A stretch of 64,000 nucleotides of DNA from Haliscomenobacter sp. (GTDB lineage: Bacteria > Bacteroidota > Bacteroidia > Chitinophagales > Saprospiraceae), in the NCBI GenBank assembly GCA_016707205.1, contig JADJHZ010000001.1:496001-560000 (forward strand), in the 5' to 3' direction. Every line of letters starts with the position of its first letter. Positions within the stretch are counted from its first letter, which is position 1. The translations under genes and the position numbers were made by a program. Positions 18,501 through 26,116 of this stretch are shown in pieces. The notes below the pieces were generated by a model. That model was not told the DNA's origin, did no database searches, and was given only the letters and a program-made list of their open reading frames with translations.

Positions 18501-18966
18501 CCTGCCAACTCGCTTCAATATTCAGTATTTTCCCTAGGTCTGCAGCCGGAAACGTATCACGCCAAACGGCAGCTGGATCAGAAGAAACAATCACTCGGCC
18601 GCAAGGATCTATCCGTTCCACCAGTTTCGGCCCAGATTTATCTTCTGCCCTTACCTTACCCATACAAATCGTATCTCCTGAAGAGGTATAAAGGATATAG
18701 GTCCAATTTCCCGGCGCGTCAATGACACTTCCGTTGGCAGGATTATTATCCTCCACGGCTATCCTTAGATTAGCAGAACATGCCGCATCCAAGTCTAGAA
18801 TTTCTTTTGTCAAGTTGACGGAACAAACATTAGAATCAAGTTTTACCGAAACTTCCTTGCATGTGCAACCTGCAGACTGGCCTGTGGTGGAATTAACGCT
18901 TGCGCCAATTAAAATAAGCGTCCAAATGGTCCTGGCGAACCTAAACAAGGGGTATAAGTTTTTCAT
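12517..18966 (-). CDS. Giant Type IX-secreted multidomain protein with internal duplication
   Basis: ATG 18966 starts a signal peptide (M-K-N-L-Y-P-L-F-R-F-A-R-T-I-W); the longer open frame upstream lacks one. The 2149-residue product has a large internal duplication. Cys-rich modules beginning C-x-C-x-E-V appear four times (C-T-C-K-E-V; G-C-G-C-P-D-V; C-E-C-R-E-V; G-C-G-C-P-E-V). The block with G-G-x-C-S-A-D-N-E appears twice, and an Ig-like domain (I-T-S-E-P-S, Y-Q-W-R-K-N-G, I-P-G-A-N) appears twice. Sequence between the two halves is displaced by about 2.4 kb. The C-terminus carries a type A sorting domain (N-P-V-I-D-Q-G, then G-I-Y-F-Y-R-I-Q, then G-K-F-I-R-I). Likely a surface-anchored adhesin or structural protein; no enzymatic domain seen. 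Confidence 0.8.
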   Translation of the reverse strand: MKNLYPLFRFARTIWTLILIGASVNSTTGQSAGCTCKEVSVKLDSNVCSVNLTKEILDLDAACSANLRIAVEDNNPANGSVIDAPGNWTYILYTSSGDTICMGKVRAEDKSGPKLVERIDPCGRVIVSSDPAAVWRDTFPAADLGKILNIEASWQDSNYPWYTGTAVFKNRCGHFEENDCTVTSQVMDQVVKYNFCTGLQFNPIHAKISRIWTGIDCNGNKTSVIQEIYFLIPAFFSIQQQYLEQGPVSGLSLTDGGKMEWIFNGETCSPPQGSVMLDSFLANYYIFNNPQQCSAKGARGFSFFNQAVNAGRAEIAYNYPTIPYSVNARILKEASLCGVSKEVTAIISIYDWCSKTYQYDTVFIKWMDPRLEGVSITLQQPIVIPAKPGQCSAELRIDSTNLRDILGIKFNEKCSPEIEKMFVESCLDDSGNPSLGPCAYWCAPAYPTRWDNGQAMIADIPAGAHRLVITSKNSCGEESVLNRVNFIITADSLTACDTLLCSGFEIWPKLAKVRGRCGRTVVPDAVSLQFIDTKMLVWRDTFLSTDLPWVLNSMESWQNANYRYFAGYPTFWDSCLIVQSPECRCEVTLQVKDEVAYFPCETMTSDQVMAKIIRTFTGTDCWGHSASVVQEIFFVWPKFQPLGVREILLQGGTCSADNEAILSELKKRYYIFDDPYSCDPKEKYAWFREAVGTQSGNARKFLDSSYNFEVVLKKQEEICSRSQKLEVVVQVLDGCTGQTTILDSLWLIWGDLTAPKAIIPSGPIQLMADPEKETASFGIDPNSLEYYFGINITDNCGKDFVTEVEIWSYLESAGGVEKTWQKVNYPVKWVDFGDTLQRLMVQDIPIGSHRLHITATDLCRNQSRMDSILVQVSAFNRCDPVRITSEPSSQFVEVGGTATFIVKATGTAPFSYQWRKNGVNIPGANRAAYIIPTVALSDTNSLFNCVIANCNGDSVAVSKEARLTTGCGCPDVVVFMESPTTPFQLTNEILGNTNCKTGYTISVVDNSPGDTNRIDAPGYWTYGLFDNLGKLQCWARVQAMVADCSPPGVPVPVTEQTECQALETTPTPTLNWRNVPGAKRYEVSVSKYPYGSANSIPLHNSSCISDSSYTVFPALQPGMVYRWDVRSMTSCDQFCVSDNSAGRYFYLPPVINQSQLTKGKAVLSTPEQRIAAPGFVRYQWYKDGEPVGGNSNTYIAWQQGTYTVRLTYAGGIYCGAATTISSKPFYFEGGQSTSCECREVEVILDSSTCSFNLTKEILGLDTTLCYPSTSIRVEDTNPGNGSLIDAPGYWPYMLYSPLGDTICFGKVRAESISAPILVQRIGRCGQTVLLSDSFPVWRDTFLVSDIEKVLDVEASWLDSNYFWYAGAAVFRGACDKPEGLGCLVSSEVKDTIVYFSCPKDNTEAKISRMWIGRDCFGNETKAIQEIFFVWPKFQPLGEKEIVLHGGACSADNEVILSELKKRYYIYDDPYSCDPGDKYAYFQEAVGMQNGNVRTHLDGNNHFDVIVTRQEAICAGGRKLEVLVKVWDQCSQLITILDTLILSWVDTIAPTATVPSEIQELTANPGTKTASFGIDQNSLNKYFGVIISDNCGSNVNLVVEIWSLLDYEGGTGQEWRKANYPERWVGFGDTLRRLMVEDVPVGAHRLHITATDSCSNKLIVDPVFVQVLPPSMCEKVRITSEPSNQYVKEGGAAIFMVAVAGTPPFTYQWRKNGENIPGANNAAYSTPPVQISDRNNKYSCLIANCSGDSMVVSKPVGFLDLGCGCPEVAVSLASPSASLQLTHELLGNTSCENDYSIWVEDSNPQNKDTIDGRGPGYWTYGLFYKKDNTLLCQNKVNVSVDGCTVPEIPVPKMGQKECPGPEAMGSPTLSWSKAPGATHYGVTVRIFPFGSDNLIPLQDSACISDTSYTVSPALQPGMLYRWDVRSVASCNAACESANSDAYYFHVPPVINLSQFSRGKVVLSTPEQLVVPPGGVSYQWFRGETPVGGNSNTYITSQQGTYTVRLTYSGYFYCDEASISSKPFLVQKFPLLGLPSPGSARPKKFASNGQGLSPGDLPFSPTTKAYAELEHAVIPNPVIDQGVLLIQNPHLEPFVLTILRSDGRIIYTQDLKAAQPEIRLDLPHDALSPAGIYFYRIQSAKQFYMGKFIRI

Positions 18967-19062
18967 GAAATATATTTGACCGCTACAAATAATATTTTCC
19001 GCCTCGCAAAAAATCAAACATTTTCCATCCCAAAAAGTGTAAAACACCATGCCTGCCACCAA

Positions 19063-19284
19063 AACATGCAGACCAAGTCTGCTATCCGGAGGAAAATGTA
19101 ATTATCCTGCCTAGCGGTGGGTCCAAGGTTTGGAGCTCAGCGTGTGTTTCGGCAGGACGACATTCGCTCGTACAGCTTAAGGGAACTTTGTGTGTGCAAA
19201 ATAAAAAATATCTGCATAATCTCCCTCCCAGCATCTACTTTTCCGAGTGAAATCGAATGAAAATTCACACCCCTAAAATACCAT
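19063..19284. other. Spacer upstream of the giant gene
   Basis: About 220 bases with no gene or clear repeat; it presumably holds the giant gene's promoter, but no exact TAnnTTTG box was found at a convincing distance on the minus strand. Confidence 0.3.
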
Positions 19285-19431
19285 CCCAAATCCCGGCTCA
19301 GACGACCAGGCCATTCCCTCCTCCCAGCCCAAATCTCCACCGAAAAAGCATCGAAACCAGTGGGGACGACTGTGGTCAGGGGACCACAAGATAGTTCCGC
19401 ACGAAATCTGAGGATTTCGGCGAACAAGGAG
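19285..19431. repeat. Direct repeat copy B flanking the giant gene
   Basis: Same-orientation copy of 12118-12263, with the same two stem-loops preserved. Together the copies bracket a segment of about 7 kb that contains only the giant Type IX cargo gene. Confidence 0.85.
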
Positions 19432-19438
19432 GGAAAAA

Positions 19439-19502
19439 GGATGTAGAGGATGTAAAGGACCTAAATTACATCTTCTACATCCTCCCCATCTTTTACATCC
19501 TC
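19439..19502. repeat. 9-base tandem array with inverted half
   Basis: Units of the type GGATGTAGA/GGATGTAAA are followed by inverted units (TTACATCTT, CTACATCCTC), so the transcript can fold on itself. Almost the same array lies at 22603-22670 on the other side of the ATPase gene. Confidence 0.7.
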
Positions 19503-19523
19503 GTGCCCCCCCCTTCGCCATCC

Positions 19524-19554
19524 TTTCATAGTTGCTCAAAATACCGTATATTTG
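19524..19554 (+). promoter_or_regulatory. Promoter of the riboswitch-ATPase transcript
   Basis: TTTC at 19524-19527, 19 bases, then TATATTTG at 19547-19554, an exact TAnnTTTG -7 box. Transcription would start near 19560 and give a leader of about 300 bases before the ATPase start. Confidence 0.6.
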
Positions 19555-19659
19555 GGAAAAGGGGCTGAAGCACGGGAAAGGCCCTTCCAGCAGGCGCAAA
19601 GCGGTCGTAAAGAGGTTGATGAGGGAAGAAGAGCGCCACGCTGAACCCACTGTAAATCC

Positions 19660-19760
19660 GCCCCCACGATGGGGAGTAGCCGCCCGGCAACGGGATGCGC
19701 AGCCGTCAGTACGGACCACGCCACGGTCCCGGTTGTTCAGAACAAGGCAAGACCATCGCC
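19660..19760 (+). ncRNA. yybP-ykoY manganese riboswitch aptamer
   Basis: The leader has the conserved yybP-ykoY signature: GGGGAGTAGCC at 19671-19681 at the 5' end, GTCAGTACGG in the middle (in place of GTCAACATACT) and GGCAAGACC at 19747-19754 at the 3' end. P1 is formed by CGATGG (19667-19672) with CCATCG (19753-19758). This family senses Mn2+ and controls Mn/Ca exporters. Here it precedes a P-type ATPase, a known target class. The aptamer's 3' P1 strand is shared with the terminator that follows, which fits an ON switch in which Mn2+ stabilises P1 and prevents termination. Confidence 0.85.
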
Positions 19761-19791
19761 AGGAATGTTCCTTTGGCGATGGTCTTTTTTT
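19749..19791 (+). terminator. Riboswitch-controlled intrinsic terminator
   Basis: AAGACCATCGCCA (19749-19761) pairs with TGGCGATGGTCTT (19774-19786) over 13 bp, followed by a run of seven T. Its 5' arm overlaps the P1 3' strand of the aptamer, so ligand-stabilised P1 and the terminator exclude each other. Confidence 0.85.
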
Positions 19792-19863
19792 GTGCCATCG
19801 AGGAGAGGCCGGCCTTTGAGAAGACGATATAAAAATGGGACCAATAAAAACACAAGACGCACC

Positions 19864-22602
19864 ATGATGAATTGGCATGTACAATCAACGGACGCCTCGC
19901 TGGAAACGCTTCAAACGGGGGCCGAAACAGGCCTGACCCAAGCCGAAGCAGAAAACCGCCTCCAACGCTACGGGCACAACGAACTGGTTGGAAAAACCGG
20001 GCGCACGCCCCTCCAGATCCTCTGGGAGCAGTTTACCGCGACCATGGTGCTCATCCTCATTGCGGCAGCTGTCGTGGCGGGGTTGCTCGGCGACACGAAA
20101 AACACGATCGCCATCTCTGCCATTGTTATGCTGTATGCCCTGCTTGGTTTCATCCAGGAATATCGCGCTGAACAGGCAATTGCTGCGCTCAAGAAACTGT
20201 CGGTGCCGATCGTGCGGGTGTTGCGCGACGCGGTGTTCAAGGAAATCTCTGCCCGCAACCTGGCGCCTGGAGATATCATTCAACTGGAAACGGGGAATAT
20301 GTTACCTGCCGACGTCCGGTTGCTCCAGGCGGTCAATCTCCGCGTTCAGGAAGCCGCGCTCACAGGCGAATCGGAGCCGGTAGAAAAACAAACAGCCCCG
20401 CTCGAAGTGGACAACCTCCCCCTCGGCGACCGCCGCAACATGGGTTATATGGGCACCATCATCACCCAAGGGCGAGGCTTGGCACTGGTGGTGGCTACGG
20501 GCATGCAAACCGAACTGGGCAAGATCGCCAACCTCCTCCAGCAAAGCGGCAGCGAGGAAACGCCTCTGCAAAAACGCCTCGACCAGCTGGGCAAGCACCT
20601 CGCCCTTGTCGGTGTAGTTTTCGCGATCCTTATTGCGGTATTAGGCCTTCTTCGCGGCGACGAACTCCGTCACATGCTGCTCACCGCAGTCAGCGTGGCG
20701 GTAGCCATCGTACCGGAGGGTCTGCCCGCTGTCGTAACCATCACGCTGGCGCTCGGGGCTCAACGCATGCTCGCCAAGAATTCCCTCATCCGAAAACTCC
20801 CTGCGGTGGAAACGCTCGGCTCGGTCACGGTGATCTGCTCCGATAAAACAGGCACCCTTACAGAAAACCGAATGACCGTTGTCGTCCTGGATGTGGCAAA
20901 CCACCAACTCGACTTGTCTACTGCGATGGAACGCGACGGTTCGGTTCTTGCGACCCGTAATTCGGGCATCCCGGCTCAATCGGCTCTTTCGCTAACCGCG
21001 ATCGCCGGAACCCTGTGCAACGATGCCCGTCTCGTCGACGAGGGGGATGATCGCTTTCACACCCTGGGCGACCCGACCGAAGGCGCCCTCGTTGCAGCCG
21101 CCGCCAAAATGGGATACTGGAAATCCTCACTCGACCTGGCCTTTCCGCGGGTGGCAGAATTTGCCTTTGATTCCGACCGCAAACGCATGACGACGATCCA
21201 TGACTTGCAGGATATGGACGAGTCGATCCTTGCCGGGCTCGAAACAGGGAATCATCGTTTCGTCGCTTTCACCAAGGGGAGCGTAGACGGGCTGCTGGAC
21301 TTGTCGGACCGGGTTTGGGCAAACGGACAGGCGGAGGCGCTGGATGCCTCCTGGAGGTCCCGGATTGAAGCGTCAAATGATCATCTCGCCCGAAAAGGAA
21401 TGCGGGTTCTCGGTGTCTCGTTCCGGTTGTTGGATCAAATTCCCGAAAATATCCAAACAGATTTGGAACAGCAGTTGATTTTCATCGGCTTGTTTGGCTT
21501 GATCGACCCGCCGCGCGAAGAGGTAAAGGAAGCGGTCGCCATTACAAAAACAGCAGGCATTCGCACCGTGATGATCACGGGCGACCATCCGCTCACCGCC
21601 CAGGAGATCGCCCGGCAATTGGGTATCTTTGATACCGGGCGGGTGCTGACCGGCGCAGAGCTTCAGAATATGCCGTTCGAGGAATTGAAACGCATCGTAG
21701 ATGAGGTGCGCGTATTTGCCCGCGTGTCGCCCGAGCAGAAGCTGAAGATCGTACAGGCGTTGCAGGAAAACGGGCATATCGTTTCGATGACGGGCGACGG
21801 CGTCAACGATGCGCCCGCCTTGCGCCGCGCAGACATCGGAGTGGCCATGGGCCTGACGGGTACTGACGTGGCGAAGGAGGCCGCCGACATGATTCTGCTC
21901 GACGACAACTTCGCGACCATCGTTTCGGCAGTGAAAGAGGGGCGGACGATTTACGACAACATTCGCAAGTTCGTGCGATTCAGCGTAGCGGGAAATATCG
22001 GCAAGGTGTTGGTAATGCTGCTGGGGCCTTTCCTGGGCAAGCCGGTTCCGCTGTTGCCGCTGCAGTTATTATGGCTGAATTTGCTGACGGATGGCTTGCT
22101 TGGACTCGGCATAGGCGTGGAAGCGCCCGAGAAAGGGGCAATGAACCGTCCGCCCTATTCGCCAAAAGAGGGCGTGTTCTCGCGCGGCGCAGGAGTACAG
22201 GTACTCTGGGTGGGCGTCTTGATCGGCGCGTTGGCGTTGGGGCTCGGCTCCTGGTATTATTTCACTGGCCGCGAAGAGTGGCAGACGATGGTCTTTACGT
22301 TCCTTGCCTTCGTGCAGGTCTTTCAAGCATGGGCATCGCGCTCAGGCAAAGAATCCGCTTTCTCGATGGGTATCAAATCCAATCCCTTGTTGTTCTGGAT
22401 GATCTTGCTGGTGTTTGTCCTCCAAATGGGCGTGCTTTACCTCCCTCCGGTAGCTGGATTCTTCTCCGTCAAGCCCCTCGCCCTGGCCGACCTGCTGATC
22501 GCCATTGGCCTCGGGTCCATTGTGCTGATTTTGATGGAAATCGGAAAAAAATTCGGCACAGGCGACAGAAAGAGTCCTCATGTTGCCTCTAGAGAGGGAT
22601 AA
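19864..22602 (+). CDS. P-type cation ATPase, Ca2+/Mn2+ (type II) family
   Basis: The 912-residue protein has the full P-type order: N-terminal cation ATPase domain (L-x-x-Y-G-x-N-E-L at 34-41), actuator loop T-G-E-S at 168-171, M4 motif P-E-G-L at 284-287 (Ca/Mn-type site), phosphorylation site D-K-T-G-T with D327, the hinge T-G-D-G-V-N-D-A-P-A-L and a C-terminal helical domain. ATG 19864 follows the riboswitch terminator and begins the conserved start; the frame is open upstream only by chance. The Mn2+ riboswitch in the leader points to manganese (or Ca/Mn) export from the cytoplasm under metal excess. The gene is monocistronic and closed by a 9-mer inverted array. Confidence 0.92.
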   Translation: MMNWHVQSTDASLETLQTGAETGLTQAEAENRLQRYGHNELVGKTGRTPLQILWEQFTATMVLILIAAAVVAGLLGDTKNTIAISAIVMLYALLGFIQEYRAEQAIAALKKLSVPIVRVLRDAVFKEISARNLAPGDIIQLETGNMLPADVRLLQAVNLRVQEAALTGESEPVEKQTAPLEVDNLPLGDRRNMGYMGTIITQGRGLALVVATGMQTELGKIANLLQQSGSEETPLQKRLDQLGKHLALVGVVFAILIAVLGLLRGDELRHMLLTAVSVAVAIVPEGLPAVVTITLALGAQRMLAKNSLIRKLPAVETLGSVTVICSDKTGTLTENRMTVVVLDVANHQLDLSTAMERDGSVLATRNSGIPAQSALSLTAIAGTLCNDARLVDEGDDRFHTLGDPTEGALVAAAAKMGYWKSSLDLAFPRVAEFAFDSDRKRMTTIHDLQDMDESILAGLETGNHRFVAFTKGSVDGLLDLSDRVWANGQAEALDASWRSRIEASNDHLARKGMRVLGVSFRLLDQIPENIQTDLEQQLIFIGLFGLIDPPREEVKEAVAITKTAGIRTVMITGDHPLTAQEIARQLGIFDTGRVLTGAELQNMPFEELKRIVDEVRVFARVSPEQKLKIVQALQENGHIVSMTGDGVNDAPALRRADIGVAMGLTGTDVAKEAADMILLDDNFATIVSAVKEGRTIYDNIRKFVRFSVAGNIGKVLVMLLGPFLGKPVPLLPLQLLWLNLLTDGLLGLGIGVEAPEKGAMNRPPYSPKEGVFSRGAGVQVLWVGVLIGALALGLGSWYYFTGREEWQTMVFTFLAFVQVFQAWASRSGKESAFSMGIKSNPLLFWMILLVFVLQMGVLYLPPVAGFFSVKPLALADLLIAIGLGSIVLILMEIGKKFGTGDRKSPHVASREG

Positions 22603-22692
22603 AAGGATGTAGAGGATGTAGAGGATGTAAATTACATCTTTTACATCTTTTACATCCTCTACATCCTCCAACGTCCAACGCCTAACGTCTAA
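22603..22692. repeat. 9-base tandem array with inverted half, between convergent genes
   Basis: Three units of AGGATGTAG type are followed by inverted TTACATCTT and CTACATCCTC units (to 22670), then short CGTCCAA/CGCCTAA/CGTCTAA units. It sits between convergent genes and could fold as a bidirectional terminator. Its last bases overlap the S9 peptidase stop. Confidence 0.7.
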
Positions 22693-25180
22693 CAGCCTTA
22701 TCCCGGTTTAGCTGGAGCATATCCGCGCTGTTCTGGTAGTCGCCGATGAGGTGTTCACAGAAGTAGTCGGAGCGCAGCCAGAAGAAGTACTCGTTCATAT
22801 CGCCGTACCCGTGGCGCTGACCGGGGAAGAGGAAGAAGTCGAAGCGTTTGTTGGCTTTGATGAGGGCGTTGGCCATGCGGATGGTCAGGGCGGGGTGTAC
22901 GTTGTTGTCGATGTCGCCGGTGCAGAGGAGGAGTTTGCCTTTGAGGTTTTTCGCCAGTTCGGAGTTTTTGTCGATGTCGTACTCGAAGGAGATGTTTCCT
23001 TTAGCGTCGGTCATTTCTTTCACGCCGTCGTGTTTTTCGCTCCACCAGCGGTTGTAGATGTTGTTTTCGTGGTTGCCGGAGGAGGATACCGCTGCTTTGA
23101 AGAAGTCGGGATACACCAGCATCGCTGCGGTCGACATAAACCCGCCGCCGGAATGGCCGAAGATGCCCACCTTGTCGATGTCGATAAAGGGGTGGCGGAC
23201 GGCCAGCTGCTCGGCGGCTACTTTTTTGTCTTCGAGGCCGTAGTCGCGGAGGTTGCCGTAGCCGTAGTTGTGGTACCATTTCGAGCGGCTGGGATGGCCG
23301 CCCCGGTTGCCGATCGTGATGACGATAAAGCCCAGCTGCGCCTGCCGGTCGGTGCGGTCCATACCGGCGGAGAACGACTTGTTGACGGATTCGGTCTGAG
23401 GCCCCGGGTATACGTATTCCAGCAGGGGATATTTTTTGGTGGAATCGAAATCAAACGGCTTGTACATCACGCCGTAGAGGTCGGTGATCCCGTCGCCGGC
23501 TTTGACGACAAAGGGTTCGGGGAACTGGTACCCCGCAGCAAACAGTTGCGACAGGTCGGCCGTTTCCAGGTCCATGACCTTCATGCCCAGGTTGTCGATC
23601 AGCTCGGATTTGGGCACGGTATTCACCCGGGAGTAGTTGCTGACAAAATACGTGGCGGCGTCGTTGTTGGAGGTAAAAAAGTTGTAATCGCCTTTGTTGA
23701 GCAGCTTGAGGCCGGTTCCGTCCAGGTTTACCCGGTACAGATGGGTATAATAGGGATCTTCGCCCGGCTCGCGGCCGTTGGCGGTAAAATACAGCACCCG
23801 GTTTTTGGAATCGACGGCCTCGATGCTTGCACAGTGGAAAGGACCGGAGGTGATCTGGTTTTTCAGTTTGCCCGTTTTGTCGTACAGGTAAAAGTGGGCC
23901 CATCCGTCGCGCTCCGACCAGTGGATGTACTCTTCGCCGTTGTTGACGAGGCCCAGGTCGCCGGTTTCGACATAGGTATTCAGGCGCTCTTCGATCAGGA
24001 CCGTTACCGCGCCGGTTTTGGTGTCGGCGACGCAGACGTCGATCCGCTTGAGGTCGCGGCTGGTGCGGTCAAAATAGAGCTGATCGGAGTTATTGGCCAG
24101 CCAAAGCGGGGGCTGAAACAGGTCGTCGCGGTTTTTGGCCAGCCGCTGAGCGCGAAACATACTGTACTGGGGATCTTTGAACGTATCGGCCTGGATCTTG
24201 ATTTTTTCTTTGGAGGCAAAATCAAACACCAGCATTTCGGGCTGGGGCGCTTCTTTTTCCCCGGGCATGTGGTATTTGTAGGTCTCCAGAGTTGGGCGGG
24301 GCTCGGCGACGGCGTTGATCACCCACAAGTCCTTGACCTTGCGGCTGTCCGTCCGCGTCAAGGCAAATTTTTTGGAATCCGGCGAAAAAACAACCCCCAC
24401 CGATTGCCGGGTCCCTTTGTTCTTTTCTTTGTCGACGTTGGTTTCGTTTCCGCCTCCGCCGCCATAGGCATAGTATTCTTCTCCGTCGGTTGTCCACTGC
24501 GTTTCGACGATGGTCGTGTCTTTGTCGTCCTTCACGGCTTTGAGAAAGTTTTCCTTATCCATCCAATAAAGGTTGTGGTTTTTGGAAAACAGCACGTAGG
24601 ACGAATCCGGCGCGATATTGGCCCAGCGCGGGCGGTCTTTGGGCTTTTCGTAGTCGTCGAGCAAGCGCAACACGCCGGTATTGAGGTCGTACTCAAAGTA
24701 GAAGGTGCGCTTTTCTTTCTTCGCCGGAGCAGACGATTTTTTCTCTTTCATATCGTCCTCGTCTTCGTCTTTTTTCTCCTCTTCATCGGCCAGTTTGCTT
24801 TTCACCTCAAACTGAATCGCTGTTTCGTTTTTGATAAACCGAAGGTTCGTGATATCCAGATGTTGCGCATCAAATGGGTCTTTGGACAAGCGCGACATAT
24901 CCGCCGCCATTTTGGCGTTGTCGAACAACGGCTTTTTCGTCCGCTTGACCGGATCGACCAGGTAATACGTTTTCCCGGCGCTGGTTTCGTACGCGTACCA
25001 AAACCGTTCGCTTTGTTTAAGCCAATGGGCGTCCACGCTGGTGGAGAAGACCATCTTCGAAATACGGTCGGCCGAAAACCGGGCCGCCAGGTCGTAATTC
25101 GCCTTGGTTACCGGTGTATTCTGGGCTAAAGCCTGGAAGGCGAACCCCAAAACAAGAAGGAGGATCAGGTGTTTTTTCAT
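22682..25180 (-). CDS. S9 family prolyl oligopeptidase / dipeptidyl peptidase IV-like
   Basis: A signal peptide (M-K-K-H-L-I-L-L-L-V-L-G-F-A-F-Q-A-L-A-Q) is followed by a beta-propeller domain (DPP IV N-terminal type) and a C-terminal alpha/beta hydrolase domain. The triad is visible: Ser677 in G-H-S-G-G-G, Asp758 in G-D-I-D-N-N-V-H, His790 in G-Q-R-H-G-Y. An acidic, lysine-rich insert at about 132-155 (E-E-E-K-K-D-E-D-E-D-D) is unusual. The enzyme probably acts in the periplasm or on the surface, removing dipeptides or short peptides. It stands alone between a convergent ATPase and a divergent DUF1295 gene. Confidence 0.92.
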   Translation of the reverse strand: MKKHLILLLVLGFAFQALAQNTPVTKANYDLAARFSADRISKMVFSTSVDAHWLKQSERFWYAYETSAGKTYYLVDPVKRTKKPLFDNAKMAADMSRLSKDPFDAQHLDITNLRFIKNETAIQFEVKSKLADEEEKKDEDEDDMKEKKSSAPAKKEKRTFYFEYDLNTGVLRLLDDYEKPKDRPRWANIAPDSSYVLFSKNHNLYWMDKENFLKAVKDDKDTTIVETQWTTDGEEYYAYGGGGGNETNVDKEKNKGTRQSVGVVFSPDSKKFALTRTDSRKVKDLWVINAVAEPRPTLETYKYHMPGEKEAPQPEMLVFDFASKEKIKIQADTFKDPQYSMFRAQRLAKNRDDLFQPPLWLANNSDQLYFDRTSRDLKRIDVCVADTKTGAVTVLIEERLNTYVETGDLGLVNNGEEYIHWSERDGWAHFYLYDKTGKLKNQITSGPFHCASIEAVDSKNRVLYFTANGREPGEDPYYTHLYRVNLDGTGLKLLNKGDYNFFTSNNDAATYFVSNYSRVNTVPKSELIDNLGMKVMDLETADLSQLFAAGYQFPEPFVVKAGDGITDLYGVMYKPFDFDSTKKYPLLEYVYPGPQTESVNKSFSAGMDRTDRQAQLGFIVITIGNRGGHPSRSKWYHNYGYGNLRDYGLEDKKVAAEQLAVRHPFIDIDKVGIFGHSGGGFMSTAAMLVYPDFFKAAVSSSGNHENNIYNRWWSEKHDGVKEMTDAKGNISFEYDIDKNSELAKNLKGKLLLCTGDIDNNVHPALTIRMANALIKANKRFDFFLFPGQRHGYGDMNEYFFWLRSDYFCEHLIGDYQNSADMLQLNRDKAVRR

Positions 25181-25198
25181 GGCAATGTGTTAAATTTT

Positions 25199-25277
25199 AG
25201 GGAGCAGGGATTAGGAAGCAGGGGAGCGGGAAGCAGGGTTTGTTTGCTCCCTTTCTCCCTGCTCCCTTATCCCTTCT
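25199..25277. repeat. 7-base tandem array with inverted half
   Basis: Units GGAGCAG/GGATTAG/GGAAGCAG run up to about 25239, then the inverted set CTCCCTT/CTCCCTG/CTCCCTTATCCC follows, between divergent genes. Close relatives occur at 30.4, 34.8, 35.1 and 50.3 kb. Confidence 0.6.
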
Positions 25278-25342
25278 CGCTTACACCTAAATATAGCATC
25301 CCAAACGAATTTGGACTATCTTTACCCTACAACTTTTGCCGA

Positions 25343-26116
25343 ATGGTCGAATTATATGGACAAGCAGCATTGGTCATCCTGGGCTACGTTTTTGTCGCCT
25401 TCCTTTTCTCCTGGGCGGTCCGCGACAACAGCTGGGTGGATGTGGCCTGGGGAATGGGATTTGTGGTGCTGGCATGGGTGTTTCACCTCGCGGCGCCCCA
25501 CCCTTCCAGCGGGTTGACGGCCGCGCTCGTCAGCGCCTGGGGCATCCGGCTTTCGGCGCATATCGGATGGCGAAAACTATCGCACCCCGGAGAAGACTGG
25601 CGCTATGCCCGCTGGCGCCAGGAATGGGGCAAATGGGTCGTTCCCAGGGCCTTCCTTCAGGTGTTCCTCCTTCAGGGGTTCTTCATGTGGATTATCGCCT
25701 CCCTCATCTGGCAACGCCCGGGAGGGCTGGTAAGCGCCTGGTATCAATGGGTGGGCATCGCGGTATGGGCAACCGGATTCTTCTGGGAAGCTATCGGCGA
25801 CTGGCAGCTTCTCCGTTTCAAGGCCGATCCGGCCAACAAAGGCCGGATCATGCGCTATGGCCTGTGGCGGTATTCCCGGCACCCCAACTACTTCGGCGAA
25901 ATCCTCGTCTGGTGGGGCCTGTTCCTCCTCGTACTGCCCTGGGGCGTATGGTGGCTGAGTTTGCTCAGCCCCCTCACCATCACCTGGCTGCTGACGCGGG
26001 TCTCCGGCGTGCCAATGCTGGAGGAAAAATACCGGAATAATCCGGAATACCAGGAGTATGTGAAGCGCACCCCGGGGTTGATTCCGTGGCGGAGGGCGAA
26101 GGGGATCGGCTTATAG
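25343..26116 (+). CDS. DUF1295 domain membrane protein (steroid 5-alpha-reductase / ICMT fold)
   Basis: ATG 25343 gives a 257-residue integral membrane protein with about six hydrophobic segments. Motifs of DUF1295 are present: D-V-A-W-G at about 32-36, W-G-I-R-L-S in the middle, and near the C-terminus the binding signature G-L-W-R-Y-S-R-H-P-N-Y-F-G-E, then E-E-K-Y. The fold binds NAD(P)H in reductases or S-adenosylmethionine in related methyltransferases. Here a lipid or isoprenoid reductase is most likely, but the substrate is unknown. The longer open frame from 25169 starts inside the divergent S9 gene and was rejected. Confidence 0.85.
   Translation: MVELYGQAALVILGYVFVAFLFSWAVRDNSWVDVAWGMGFVVLAWVFHLAAPHPSSGLTAALVSAWGIRLSAHIGWRKLSHPGEDWRYARWRQEWGKWVVPRAFLQVFLLQGFFMWIIASLIWQRPGGLVSAWYQWVGIAVWATGFFWEAIGDWQLLRFKADPANKGRIMRYGLWRYSRHPNYFGEILVWWGLFLLVLPWGVWWLSLLSPLTITWLLTRVSGVPMLEEKYRNNPEYQEYVKRTPGLIPWRRAKGIGL

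Noticed and set aside
22751..25129. 792-residue open frame antisense to the S9 peptidase
   Set aside because: It is the shadow of a GC-rich gene on the opposite strand; composition is V/G/F-rich with no family motif, while the minus strand has a full catalytic triad.
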